From Actinomadura latina NBRC 106108 (GTDB lineage: Bacteria > Actinomycetota > Actinomycetes > Streptosporangiales > Streptosporangiaceae), in NCBI RefSeq assembly GCF_001552195.1, contig NZ_BCQS01000008.1:124001-188000 (forward strand): a DNA stretch of 64,000 bases, in the 5' to 3' direction. The notes under the pieces are model-generated. The model was given only the letters and a program-made list of their open reading frames with translations. It had not been told where the DNA came from and did not search any database. The translations under genes and the position numbers were made by a program. Positions 25,229 through 33,598 of this stretch are shown piece after piece. The number at the start of each line of letters is the position of its first letter. Position 1 is the first letter of the stretch.

Positions 25229-26145
25229 CCGGCCTCCCCGCCCGCGACCATGCGGAAGATGCCGGGGGGTCCGTCCAGGTACGCCTGGGATCGGTGGTGG
25301 CCCCAGATGGACGGCAGGTCGTGGTTGCCCGCGACCCAGGTGAGGTCGTCCACGGTGATCCCGCCGTGCCCGTACTCGATCTGCATCGAGGACGGCGTCT
25401 GCACGTAGATGGACGTCATCAGGTCGTTGGTGTGCCGCCCGAGCGACAGCAGGATCTCCCGGTCCGGGTCCGCCGTGAACAGGTCGATCGCGGTGCCGAG
25501 GTCGTCGAACGACTCGACCTCCAGCATCAGGTGGTTGATGCCGGTCATGCCGGGGATCTCGGCGACGGCGAGGGAGTGGTGGCGGCCGTTGCAGTGGTAG
25601 AAGCGCAGGTTGAAGATGTCGCTCTTCACCCGGTCGGACAGCCGGAAGCCCAGTGTGTCGGCGTAGAACGCGTTGGCCCGTTCCAGGTCGGGGACGATGA
25701 GAACGATGTGGCCGAGCCCGAGGTCGCCGGTGACGAAGCGGCCGCGCATGGGACGTCCGGGGAAGAACGAGTTGGGCTGGGAGAACTGGCCCCAGACCAG
25801 CTCGTGCCGGTTGCCGAACGGGTCGGCGAACCAGTACAGCTCCGCGACCTGGCGTTCCTTCAGCTCGTCGGCGCCGCCGTCGTGCACCTCGACGCCCTTG
25901 CCGCGCAGCTCGGCGACGTACGCGCGCAGCGAGGTCTCGTTGCCGCAGTCCCAGCCGGCGTACCGGAGTTCGTCCTGCTCCGCCGGGTGGACCGCGATGC
26001 GGTAGCCCTTGTCGTCGACCTTGATTCGGACCGCGCCGTCCGGGCCGTCCCCGGCGATGACCGCACCGAGCAGCCGGGTGGCGTAGTCGCGCCACTCCTC
26101 GGCCTTGGGTGACGCGATGCCCAGGTAGGCGAGTTGCGTGATCAA
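25225..26145 (-). CDS. Extradiol ring-cleavage dioxygenase (HsaC/BphC-like)
   Basis: 306-residue two-domain vicinal-oxygen-chelate dioxygenase that opens catechols next to the hydroxyls (meta cleavage). Iron ligands are in place in the C-terminal domain: His146 (LGHIVL), His205 (GINHLML) and Glu257 (MQIEYG). The N-terminal domain is the catalytically silent repeat. The start is TTG 26145, in a TTGA overlap with the upstream monooxygenase stop; no ATG or GTG fits the family N-terminus. Closest by layout to steroid/biphenyl-type 2,3-dihydroxy dioxygenases, but the substrate is unknown. Confidence 0.9.
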   Translation of the reverse strand: MITQLAYLGIASPKAEEWRDYATRLLGAVIAGDGPDGAVRIKVDDKGYRIAVHPAEQDELRYAGWDCGNETSLRAYVAELRGKGVEVHDGGADELKERQVAELYWFADPFGNRHELVWGQFSQPNSFFPGRPMRGRFVTGDLGLGHIVLIVPDLERANAFYADTLGFRLSDRVKSDIFNLRFYHCNGRHHSLAVAEIPGMTGINHLMLEVESFDDLGTAIDLFTADPDREILLSLGRHTNDLMTSIYVQTPSSMQIEYGHGGITVDDLTWVAGNHDLPSIWGHHRSQAYLDGPPGIFRMVAGGEAG

Positions 26146-27317
26146 AGCATGACCTCCGGAGCGGACGAGTCGAGGAGGGCGGCGCCGTAGTACTGGCCGA
26201 CGCCGTCGGAGACGAGGAACGCGTGGCCGAGTTCGGCGACGACGTCCTGGTAGACGCGGTGCAGCGGGTGGTCGACGAAGACCGTGCGGCCCGAGGCGAC
26301 CCGCATCAGGTTGTTGATCGCGAAGCCGGTCTCCTGGCAGCCCTTGGTGATGTTCCAGCGCAGCCGGGCGCGCAGCCGCTTCTCCAGGAACACGCCGGCC
26401 TCGGCGGCCTCGGTGATCGTGTCGATCGCGTCGTACATCTTCATGACGGCCGCGTCGTGCACCCATTCGGCTTCGGCCAGGTGCATCTGCATCAGCGGGT
26501 CGTCGGCGTAGGTGCCGCCCCAGTTCGCCTTGCGGACGCGGGTGTCGGCCGTCCAGTCGTCCAGGACGCGGCGGGCGAGCCCGAGCATCGGCGCGACGAG
26601 GACGAGGTTGAACATGACCGCCCACGGCACCTTGTACAGCGCGGACGGGTTGGTCTCCATACCGGGCGCGGGACGGTCCGGGTTGTACTCGTAGAGCGGG
26701 CTGGACAGGAAGCGGCGCGCCGGGACGAAGGCGTCCGCGACGACGATGTCCTTGCTGCCCGTGCCGCGCGAGCCGCGGACGTGCCAGGTGTCCTCGATGG
26801 CGTACTGGTCGCGGTGCAGCAGCGCGGACCCGTAGTTCGGGACCTGCACGCCCGGCGCCGCCTCGACCTTCCCGGCGAACCCGCCGAGGATGACGCCCTG
26901 CGCGTGGTCGCAGCCGGACGAGAACGACCAGCGGCCGGACACGCGGTAGCCGCCGTCCACCGGCTCGATCTTCCCGGTCGGGGCGTAGGACGAGGAGGCG
27001 TTCCAGTCCGGGTCGGCCTCCCAGATCTCGGCCTGCGTCTCCTCGGGGAAGAGCGCCAGCTGCCACGGATGCGACCCCATGACCCCGGCCACCCAGCCCG
27101 CCGACGGCGCGATCCGGCCGAGCTCGTAGACGGCGGTGAGGTGCTCGCGCAGCGACAGTTCGGCGCCGCCCCAGCGCTTGGGCTGGAGGCCGCGCATGAG
27201 CCCGGTCTCCTGCATGTGCGTGAAGGCCCGGCCGGTCAGCGTGCGCTGTTCGGCCGACAGGTCCTCCTCGGCCCGAAACTCCGGCTCCAGCCGGCGGATC
27301 TCGTCCAGGACGGTCAT
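26142..27317 (-). CDS. HsaA-like flavin-dependent monooxygenase, copy 2
   Basis: 391 residues, paralogue of the gene at 23205-24380 with the same fold blocks (GWVAGVMGSHPWQLALFP, GRWSFSSGCDHAQG, RGTGSKDIVVADAFVP, SGRTVFVDHPLHRVYQD). First gene of the six-gene minus-strand operon. ATG 27317 is the start supported by alignment with copy 1; an upstream in-frame extension to 27554 runs through the operator region and is not coding. Likely hydroxylates a phenol to the catechol opened by the dioxygenase; the two copies may act on different intermediates. Confidence 0.87.
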   Translation of the reverse strand: MTVLDEIRRLEPEFRAEEDLSAEQRTLTGRAFTHMQETGLMRGLQPKRWGGAELSLREHLTAVYELGRIAPSAGWVAGVMGSHPWQLALFPEETQAEIWEADPDWNASSSYAPTGKIEPVDGGYRVSGRWSFSSGCDHAQGVILGGFAGKVEAAPGVQVPNYGSALLHRDQYAIEDTWHVRGSRGTGSKDIVVADAFVPARRFLSSPLYEYNPDRPAPGMETNPSALYKVPWAVMFNLVLVAPMLGLARRVLDDWTADTRVRKANWGGTYADDPLMQMHLAEAEWVHDAAVMKMYDAIDTITEAAEAGVFLEKRLRARLRWNITKGCQETGFAINNLMRVASGRTVFVDHPLHRVYQDVVAELGHAFLVSDGVGQYYGAALLDSSAPEVML

Positions 27318-27373
27318 CGGCGTCAGTTCCTTCGGTAGGGGAAAACGCGAGATCGGAGCGTGATCGGCATCTC

Positions 27374-27389
27374 TGTAACAGTCACTACA
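27374..27389. promoter_or_regulatory. Regulon operator 3 (meta-cleavage operon)
   Basis: TGTAACAGTCACTACA, 13 of 16 identical to operator 1, 57 bp upstream of the monooxygenase start at 27317, in the divergent promoter region. A weaker relative (TGTGACTGCCACCACA) is at 27442-27457, and an inverted repeat GTGAC-TGCT-GTCAC at 27519-27532; these two are less certain. Confidence 0.7.
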
Positions 27390-27542
27390 GCGAACCGTAG
27401 AACGATCGCTCCGGAGAAGGCAAGGGGTTGGCCGGGAAACTTGTGACTGCCACCACAGACCGGCACGACAGTGATCGCGCAGGCAGTCGCGCGACTCTCC
27501 GGGGGTTGCGCTTCGAAGGTGACTGCTGTCACGGTTAGTGTC

Positions 27543-27558
27543 TGTAGTAATCACTACA
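27543..27558. promoter_or_regulatory. Regulon operator 4 (plus-strand flavoprotein operon)
   Basis: TGTAGTAATCACTACA, 14 of 16 identical to operator 1, ending 1 base before the GGAGG ribosome-binding site of the lyase-family gene. It has the same operator-to-RBS arrangement as operator 1. Confidence 0.78.
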
Positions 27559-27571
27559 TGGAGGAGTGGCC

Positions 27572-28549
27572 GTGCCGCACACCCCGCCCTGGGAACCGGG
27601 CCTGCTCTCGTCGCTGACCGGCGTCGGACCCGGCCCGAGCGCCCACGCCAAGCGGGGCGCGCTGCGCGCCGCGCTCGCCGCCGCGTCCCGGCCGGGCGGG
27701 GCGGCCGAGCCGCTGGTGCTGCCCGGAGCGACCGACGCGCTCGGCGCCCGGCTCGTCGAGGAGGCCGGGTTCGCCGCCGTCTACGCCACCGGCGCCGGGC
27801 TGGCCAACGCCGGTTTCGGGCTGCCGGACATCGGGCTGATCTCGCTGGCGGAGGTCGCCGACCATGCCGGACGGCTCGCGGAGGCGACCCGCATCCCGCT
27901 GATCTGCGACGCCGACACCGGCTACGGCGGGCCGCTCTCGGCGATGCGGACCGTCCGGCTGCTGGAGCGGGCGGGGGTGGCCGGCCTCCAGTTGGAGGAC
28001 CAGGAGCTGCCCAAGCGGTGCGGGCATTTCGACTCGCACACGCTGATCCCGTCCGGCCACATGCAGACGAAGATCGCGGCGGCGTGCGAGGCGCGGACGG
28101 ACGGCGGGCTCGTGATCATCGCCCGCACGGACGCCCGGTCGGTCCACGGGATCGACGCGGCGATCGAGCGCGGCCGCGCCTACGTCGCTGCCGGGGCCGA
28201 TGCGCTGTTCATCGAGGCGCCCCGGACGGTCGGCGAACTCGCCCTGGTCGGACGCGAACTGGCCGGCGTCCCCCTGATCGTCAACGTCGTCGAGGGCGGC
28301 CGGACCCCGCAGCTGGACGTGGCGGAGTACGCCGAGCTGGGCTTCGGCGTCGTGCTGTTCGCCAACTACCTGATGCGTTCGATGCACCTGGCCGGGAAGG
28401 AGGCCCTCGCGCATCTGAAGGAGCACGGCGAGACCGCGTCCCGAACCGACCGGATGGCCACCTGGTCGCAGCGGCAGGACCTGTTCAACCTGCCCGGGTT
28501 CAGCGCCGCCGAGATCGCGCTCGACCGGGAACCGGGAAGCTTCACGTGA
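27572..28549 (+). CDS. PEP mutase/isocitrate lyase superfamily enzyme
   Basis: 325 residues; a TIM-barrel lyase or hydrolase acting on a 2-oxo or hydroxy acid (methylisocitrate lyase, oxaloacetate decarboxylase and related activities). Metal site DADTGYGG (about residues 112-119) and the active-site loop with catalytic Cys, KRCGHF (about 148-153), are intact. GTG 27572 fits GGAGG seven bases upstream better than GTG 27566. First gene of a seven-gene operon. In a meta-cleavage pathway it could replace the usual 4-hydroxy-2-oxo-acid aldolase, cleaving a hydroxy or oxo diacid (inference). Confidence 0.88.
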   Translation: MPHTPPWEPGLLSSLTGVGPGPSAHAKRGALRAALAAASRPGGAAEPLVLPGATDALGARLVEEAGFAAVYATGAGLANAGFGLPDIGLISLAEVADHAGRLAEATRIPLICDADTGYGGPLSAMRTVRLLERAGVAGLQLEDQELPKRCGHFDSHTLIPSGHMQTKIAAACEARTDGGLVIIARTDARSVHGIDAAIERGRAYVAAGADALFIEAPRTVGELALVGRELAGVPLIVNVVEGGRTPQLDVAEYAELGFGVVLFANYLMRSMHLAGKEALAHLKEHGETASRTDRMATWSQRQDLFNLPGFSAAEIALDREPGSFT

Positions 28550-29952
28550 GCGCCGTCCCCGGACTGCCGGTCGAGACCGAGCTGCCCGAGCGCGTCGGCG
28601 TCCTGGTCCTCGGCGCGGGCCTCGCCGGATGCGCCGCGCTGCTGGCCGCCGCCGAAGCCGGGCAGTATGCGCTGCTTCTGGAGAAGACCAGTGACATCGG
28701 CGGCTCCACGGTGAAGTCGGCGGGGCTGTCCGCCTTCGCCGGAACCGATGAGCAGGCCGAGCAGGGCATCGCCGACTCCGTCGGACTGCTCCGCGAGGAC
28801 CTCCTCGACATCGGCGGGCGGCGTAACGACCCGGCCCTCGTCGACCTGTACTGCGAGCACCAGCTGGCGACGTACCGGTGGCTGAAGGAGCACGGCGTCC
28901 GGTACGGCGAGATCCACGCCGCGTCGGGCCAGTCGGCGCCGCGCAGCCACCCGTCCGACACCACCCACATGCTGGAGCGCCTTCTCAAGGCGGCCGGTGA
29001 GCGCGGGGCGCGGATCATGCTGAACGCGCCGGCGGCCCGGCTGCCGCACGACGGCTCCCGGGTGACCGGCGTCCGGCTCGCGGACGGCCGCGAGGTGCGG
29101 GCGGACGCGGTCGTGCTCGCCACGGGCGGCTTCTCGATGAACCCGGACCTGCTCGCCACGTTCGCGCCGCAGATGGAGCACGCGCTGCGCCAGGGCGGTA
29201 CGGGCAACCAGGGCGACGGTCTCAAGATGGCCATGGCCCTGGGCGCCGGGCTTCGCGACACCCCCTACATCAAGGGCACTTACGGGCACTTTCACGTCGA
29301 GCATCCGGACGAGGACGGCACCGGCATCCTCGCCGTCTACAAGGGCGCCATCGCGGTCAACCGCGAAGGGCGCCGGTTCGTGGACGAGTCGAAGAACTAC
29401 AAGGAGATCGGCGACGCCGCCCTCGTCCAGCCGGGCGTGACCACCTGGCAGGTCTTCGACGCCCGGACGATGGCGCAGGCCAACGACGAAGTGCCGATCT
29501 ACGAGTTCGCGGGACGCGAGCGCGCCGGGATGCTCCTCAAGGCCGGCACGATCGCGGGTCTGGAAGCGGAGATCGGCCTCCCCGAGGGCTCCTTGCGGCG
29601 CACGGTCGCCGAGTACAACGCCGCGATCGAGCGGGGCGGCCCCGACCCGTTCGGACGAGTTCGCCTGTCCGGGGGAGTGGGCGAGCCGGCGCCGATCGAC
29701 CGGCCGCCCTTCTACGCCCACCCGTCCGGGACCGTCGTCCTCGCGACGTACTGCGGGCTCACCGTCGACATCCGCATGCGGGTCCTCGACTGGTGGGGCG
29801 AGCCGATCGGACGCCTCTACGCCGCCGGCGAGATCACCGGCGGCTTCCACGGCGCCGGCTACATGACCGGCACCTCCATCGGCAAGGCGGGCGTCTTCGG
29901 ACGGCTCGCCGGCCGGAACGCCGCAGCCGAGGAGAGCGAGCTCCAGTGGTGA
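28546..29952 (+). CDS. FAD-dependent fumarate-reductase-type flavoprotein 1
   Basis: 468 residues of the FAD-binding-2 family (fumarate reductase flavoprotein, 3-ketosteroid dehydrogenase and relatives). N-terminal FAD fold VLVLGAGLAGCAALLAAAEAG (about 18-38), KTSDIGGSTVKSAG, VLATGGFSMNP in the middle, and RLYAAGEITGGFHGAGYMTGTSIG near the C-terminus. No signal peptide. GTG 28546 overlaps the lyase stop (GTGA). It could oxidise or reduce an activated C-C bond; one of three such proteins in this operon. Substrate not inferable. Confidence 0.88.
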   Translation: MSAVPGLPVETELPERVGVLVLGAGLAGCAALLAAAEAGQYALLLEKTSDIGGSTVKSAGLSAFAGTDEQAEQGIADSVGLLREDLLDIGGRRNDPALVDLYCEHQLATYRWLKEHGVRYGEIHAASGQSAPRSHPSDTTHMLERLLKAAGERGARIMLNAPAARLPHDGSRVTGVRLADGREVRADAVVLATGGFSMNPDLLATFAPQMEHALRQGGTGNQGDGLKMAMALGAGLRDTPYIKGTYGHFHVEHPDEDGTGILAVYKGAIAVNREGRRFVDESKNYKEIGDAALVQPGVTTWQVFDARTMAQANDEVPIYEFAGRERAGMLLKAGTIAGLEAEIGLPEGSLRRTVAEYNAAIERGGPDPFGRVRLSGGVGEPAPIDRPPFYAHPSGTVVLATYCGLTVDIRMRVLDWWGEPIGRLYAAGEITGGFHGAGYMTGTSIGKAGVFGRLAGRNAAAEESELQW

Positions 29953-30716
29953 CGGAAGCCTTCGACCTGACCGGTCAGGTCGCCCTGGTGGTCGGCGCCG
30001 CCGCCGGCGGCCTCGGGGAACGCGCGGCGCGGGCGCTCGCGGACGCGGGCGCGACGGTCGCCGTCGCCGACCTGGCATCGCGCGCCGCCGACCTCGCCGA
30101 CACCGCGGAAGCCTGCGGGGCGAGCGCGCACGAGGCCGACGTCACCGGCGAGGCGTCCGTCGCGGCGCTCCTCGACGGCGTCATGGCCCGGCACGATCGG
30201 CTCGACGTCGTCGTCAACGCGGCGGGCGTCATGCTGCGCAAGCCCTACGACGAGACCTCGGTCGAGGAGTTCGAGAGGGTCGTCCGGGTCAACCTCACCG
30301 GAACATGGCTGGTCGGACGCGCCGCCGGGCGGGCCCTCACCCGCCAGGGCCGCGGCGGACGCATCGTCAACCTCACCACCGTCTACGCCGAACGCGTCGG
30401 GCCCGTCCCCGAGTCGGCGTACTACGCGTCCAAGGCCGGGGTCGTGAACGTGACCCGGTCGCTGGCCGCCGAACTCGGCCCGCATGGCGTCAACGTCAAC
30501 TGCCTGGCCCCTGGCGTCTTCTACCCCACCCAGATGACGGCCGCGCTCGGCGCCGATCCCGGCCGGCTGCGCTGGTTCGCCGAGCGCACGATGCTCGGCC
30601 GGCTCGGCGACCCCGGCACCGACTTCGCCGGCCCCCTGCTCCTGCTCGCGAGCCCCGCCGCCTCGTACATGACCGGCCAGGTCGTGTACGTCGACGGCGG
30701 CTGGTCCGCCTGGTAA
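29949..30716 (+). CDS. Short-chain dehydrogenase/reductase
   Basis: 255 residues, NAD(P)-dependent alcohol/ketone oxidoreductase. Cofactor motif VVGAAAGGLGERAARALADAG (about 14-34), NAAGVM, and active site YYASKAG; the C-terminus ASYMTGQVVYVDGGWSAW is the classical SDR end. GTG 29949 (GTGA overlap with the previous gene) is preferred over GTG 29946. Probably interconverts a hydroxy and a keto intermediate of the same pathway. Confidence 0.9.
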   Translation: MTEAFDLTGQVALVVGAAAGGLGERAARALADAGATVAVADLASRAADLADTAEACGASAHEADVTGEASVAALLDGVMARHDRLDVVVNAAGVMLRKPYDETSVEEFERVVRVNLTGTWLVGRAAGRALTRQGRGGRIVNLTTVYAERVGPVPESAYYASKAGVVNVTRSLAAELGPHGVNVNCLAPGVFYPTQMTAALGADPGRLRWFAERTMLGRLGDPGTDFAGPLLLLASPAASYMTGQVVYVDGGWSAW

Positions 30717-30740
30717 CTCCCCCGTCCCCTAAGGAGACTC

Positions 30741-31328
30741 ATGGCCACCGCCCAGAAGGCCCTGCTCATGCTCGACTACCAGGTCGCGCTCTGCGAGGAG
30801 GGGCCGCACCTGCGGATGCCGCCGCTCGCCGCGCAGATCGCCGAACGCGGCGTGCTCGCGACGGCCGGGCGCGTGCTGGCCGCCGCCCGCGCGGCCGGGG
30901 CGCTCGTCGTGCACGTGCGGCTGGCCTTCGACCCGTCCTACAGGCTGCGCACCAACCGGCTCCCGCGCTTCGCCCCCTACGAGGAGCAGCGCGCGATGCT
31001 CGCCGGCTCTCCCGAGGCGCAGATCGTCAAGGCGCTCGCGCCGGTCGCGGGCGAGCCCGTCGTCGACAAGGGCTGCGTCGACCCGTTCGTCGGAACCGCG
31101 CTGCGGGACGTTCTCGCCGCCGAAGGGATCACCGAGGTCGTGCTCGGCGGCGTCGCGACCAACCTCGTCGTGGAGTCGGCGGCCCGGCACGCCTCGGACT
31201 CCGGCCTCCAGGTGACCGTGGTCGAGGACATGTGCGCCTCCTTCCGTCCCGACTTCCACGAGTTCTCCGTGGCGAACATGCTGCCGCTGTTCGGGTCCGT
31301 GACGGGCTCCGCCGAGCTCGAGTTCTGA
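30741..31328 (+). CDS. Isochorismatase-like protein lacking the catalytic Cys
   Basis: 195 residues with the isochorismatase/cysteine-hydrolase fold: Asp12 in LLMLDYQVALC and Lys110 in VVDKGCVDPF are present. The nucleophile position is altered: where nicotinamidases and N-carbamoylases read ATDxCV, this protein reads ATNLVV, so the Cys is Val143. True isochorismatases also work without a Cys, on vinyl ethers, so an enol-ether or other non-amide hydrolysis is possible; it may also be non-catalytic. AAGGAG upstream of ATG 30741. In the operon between the SDR and a flavoprotein. Confidence 0.85.
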   Translation: MATAQKALLMLDYQVALCEEGPHLRMPPLAAQIAERGVLATAGRVLAAARAAGALVVHVRLAFDPSYRLRTNRLPRFAPYEEQRAMLAGSPEAQIVKALAPVAGEPVVDKGCVDPFVGTALRDVLAAEGITEVVLGGVATNLVVESAARHASDSGLQVTVVEDMCASFRPDFHEFSVANMLPLFGSVTGSAELEF

Positions 31329-31340
31329 GAGGACGCGGTC

Positions 31341-32792
31341 ATGACCGAACAGACCCACCGGTACGACGTCGTGGTGGTCGGCGGCGGAGTCGCCGGCCTG
31401 TCGGCGGCCGTCTCGGCGGCGGAGGAGGGCGCGCGCGTCGCGGTCCTGGAACGCTCCCCGGAGGCCGAGACCGGCGGCAACACCCGCTACACCGAGGCGT
31501 TCCTGCGCATGAAATCGCTGGACGAGGTCGCCGGCGGCTTCGAGGACGCCCTCGTGGACGACTTCATGGGGCACCCCGACCCGTCCATCGTCAACGACGC
31601 GGCGCTGCCCCCGCACCGGCAGAGTCGGCTCTACCGGGCCACCCACACCATCGACCCCGACTACGTCGCCACGCTGGCCGAGAAGGCGCCGCCGACGCTG
31701 CGCTGGATGTCCGGCCACGGTGTCCGGTTCGACTTCGTGCCGACGCCGTTCCTCACCCAGTCGACCACCCGGATGGCGCCCGTCGGCGGCGGCCTCGCCA
31801 TCGTCGAGACGATGGGCAAGGCGGCGCGCGGGCTCGGGGTGGAGTTCCACTTCGAGACGACGGCCCGCCGGCTCGCCTTCTCCGAGCGCGGCGTCGGCGG
31901 CGTGTTCGCGCACACGCGGGGCGGTCCCGCAGTGTTCGAGGGGACGGTCGTCCTCGCCAGCGGCGGCTACCAGGGCAACTTCGAACTGATGGCGCGCTAC
32001 CACGGCGACCGGGCGCTGACCTGCCGTCCCGTCGCCAAGGGCGGCAACTACAACAAGGGCGAGGGGCTGGAGATGGCGCTGGCGCTCGGCGCCGCCACCG
32101 CCGGGAACTTCGCCCTCTTCCACGCCGAGCCGGTCGATCCGCGCAGCGGCGAACCGGAGGCCGCGATCTTCTGCTTCCCCTACGGCGTACTGGTCAACAA
32201 GGACGGGCACCGCTTCGTGGACGAGGCCCGCGGCACCGTCGACGCCTGGTACGAGCGGACCACCCGCTCCATCCAGGCGCAGCCCGACGGGATCGCATGG
32301 GTGGTCCTCGACCAGCGGGGGCTGGCGGTGCCGAACCTGATGGCGGGCATCCGCACGGACGTCGCGCCGGTCGCCGCGGACACCGTCGGTGAGTTGGCGC
32401 GGCTGCTCGGGCTGCCCGTCGCGACCGTGGAGCAGACCATCAACGCCTACAACGCGGCATGCCCTCCGCCGGACGGCTTCGACCACACCAAGCCGGACGG
32501 TCTCGCGACCATCGGCCTGGACGTGCCGAAGTCGAACTGGAGCCGGCCCATCGCGGAGGGGCCCTTCGCCGCCTATCCGATCATGGCGGCCAACGTCTTC
32601 AGCTTCGGCGGCCTGAAGACCACGTCCGCCGCCGAGGTCGTCGACCGCGACGGCCGTCCCATGACCGGCCTGTATGCGGCCGGGGAGCTGACCGGGCTCT
32701 ACTACTCCAACTACACCGGCTCCACCTCGGTGCTGCGCGGCGCGACGTTCGGCCGGATCGCCGGCGCCAACGCGGCCGCGCGGGGAGCGTGA
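31341..32792 (+). CDS. FAD-dependent flavoprotein 2, tricarballylate-dehydrogenase-like
   Basis: 483 residues of the FAD-binding-2 family, most like TcuA (tricarballylate dehydrogenase). FAD fold VVVVGGGVAGLSAAVSAAEEG (about 9-29), ETGGNTRYTEAFLRMKS, VLASGGYQGN, and LYAAGELTGLYYSNYTGSTSVLRG near the C-terminus. Soluble, no signal peptide. GAGAGGA precedes ATG 31341. Likely oxidises or reduces a saturated/unsaturated polycarboxylate formed after ring opening. No TcuB-like partner is nearby. Confidence 0.87.
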   Translation: MTEQTHRYDVVVVGGGVAGLSAAVSAAEEGARVAVLERSPEAETGGNTRYTEAFLRMKSLDEVAGGFEDALVDDFMGHPDPSIVNDAALPPHRQSRLYRATHTIDPDYVATLAEKAPPTLRWMSGHGVRFDFVPTPFLTQSTTRMAPVGGGLAIVETMGKAARGLGVEFHFETTARRLAFSERGVGGVFAHTRGGPAVFEGTVVLASGGYQGNFELMARYHGDRALTCRPVAKGGNYNKGEGLEMALALGAATAGNFALFHAEPVDPRSGEPEAAIFCFPYGVLVNKDGHRFVDEARGTVDAWYERTTRSIQAQPDGIAWVVLDQRGLAVPNLMAGIRTDVAPVAADTVGELARLLGLPVATVEQTINAYNAACPPPDGFDHTKPDGLATIGLDVPKSNWSRPIAEGPFAAYPIMAANVFSFGGLKTTSAAEVVDRDGRPMTGLYAAGELTGLYYSNYTGSTSVLRGATFGRIAGANAAARGA

Positions 32793-32794
32793 CC

Positions 32795-33598
32795 ATGCGG
32801 ATCTGGCACCAGTCGTTCACGGTTCTCGACGACGTCCCGCACTACCGCGACGCGCTGGCCCGCCACTTGCGCGCGCAGGCCGCGCCCGGCACCGACATCG
32901 GCTTCCACGGGATGAAGCCCGGCACCTACCCGTCCGACTATCCGGGGACGCACATCGGCTACGCCTACCTTGCCGGGCTGCACAGGGAGCAGTTCGTGCA
33001 CGCGGCGCTGCGCGCGCAGGACGAGGGATACGACGCCTTCCTCATCGCGACGATCCCCGACACCGCGTACGAGGAGGTCCGGACCGTCGTCGACATCCCG
33101 GTCATCGCGTACGGCCAGACGTCGGTGCTGATGGCGGGCGCGCTCGGCGACCGCGTCGGGATCGTCAACTTCATCGGAGCCCTCGAACCGCAGCTGCGCC
33201 GCAACTTCCGCAACTACCGCCTGGACCAGCTCGTCGGCCCCATCGTCCAGGTGGAGGCCGAGTTCACCGACGTGATGGCGGCCTACGCCGACCCGAAGCC
33301 GCTGCTGGACGCGTTCACCCGCGCCGCACGCGAGGCGATCGGGGAGGGCGCGAACGTCATCGTCCCCGGCGAGGGGCCGCTCAACGTGTTCCTCGCCGAC
33401 CAGGGCCTGTCGCGGGTGGACGGCGTGCCGGTGCTCGACTCCCTCGGCACCTGCGTCCGCGTCGCGGAGATGCGCGCGGCGCAGTTCCACGCGACCGGGC
33501 TCACTCCCACGCGGACCGGCTTCTACGGGGCCCGGCCGCCCCGCCCGCTGATCGACGCCGCGCGCGACTTCTACGGAACGAACAGGACCCTGACGTGA
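32795..33598 (+). CDS. Asp/Glu-racemase-like protein lacking both catalytic Cys
   Basis: 267 residues related to the Asp/Glu/hydantoin racemase superfamily, which includes maleate isomerase and arylmalonate decarboxylase. Framework blocks DAFLIATIPDTAYEEVRTVV and VGIVNFIGALEP are recognisable, but the first catalytic Cys position is Thr86 (IATIPD against IACFGD in hydantoin racemases) and the second is Glu193 (IVPGEGPLNV against GCAG). A two-base proton-transfer mechanism through thiols is therefore ruled out; a different chemistry or a binding role is likely. ATG 32795, just after the flavoprotein 2 stop. Confidence 0.8.
   Translation: MRIWHQSFTVLDDVPHYRDALARHLRAQAAPGTDIGFHGMKPGTYPSDYPGTHIGYAYLAGLHREQFVHAALRAQDEGYDAFLIATIPDTAYEEVRTVVDIPVIAYGQTSVLMAGALGDRVGIVNFIGALEPQLRRNFRNYRLDQLVGPIVQVEAEFTDVMAAYADPKPLLDAFTRAAREAIGEGANVIVPGEGPLNVFLADQGLSRVDGVPVLDSLGTCVRVAEMRAAQFHATGLTPTRTGFYGARPPRPLIDAARDFYGTNRTLT

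Noticed and set aside
7046..27317. Classical KstR-type cholesterol catabolic cluster
   Set aside because: Although a cholesterol-oxidase-like gene and HsaA/C/D-like genes occur, they are 14 kb apart, have different operators, and the mce4, kshAB, kstD and hsaEFG genes and a KstR motif are missing.
30741..33598. NicF/NicE-type maleamate amidase and maleate isomerase of nicotinate degradation
   Set aside because: Both proteins belong to the right folds but lack the catalytic cysteines, and no nicotinate hydroxylase or NicX is present.
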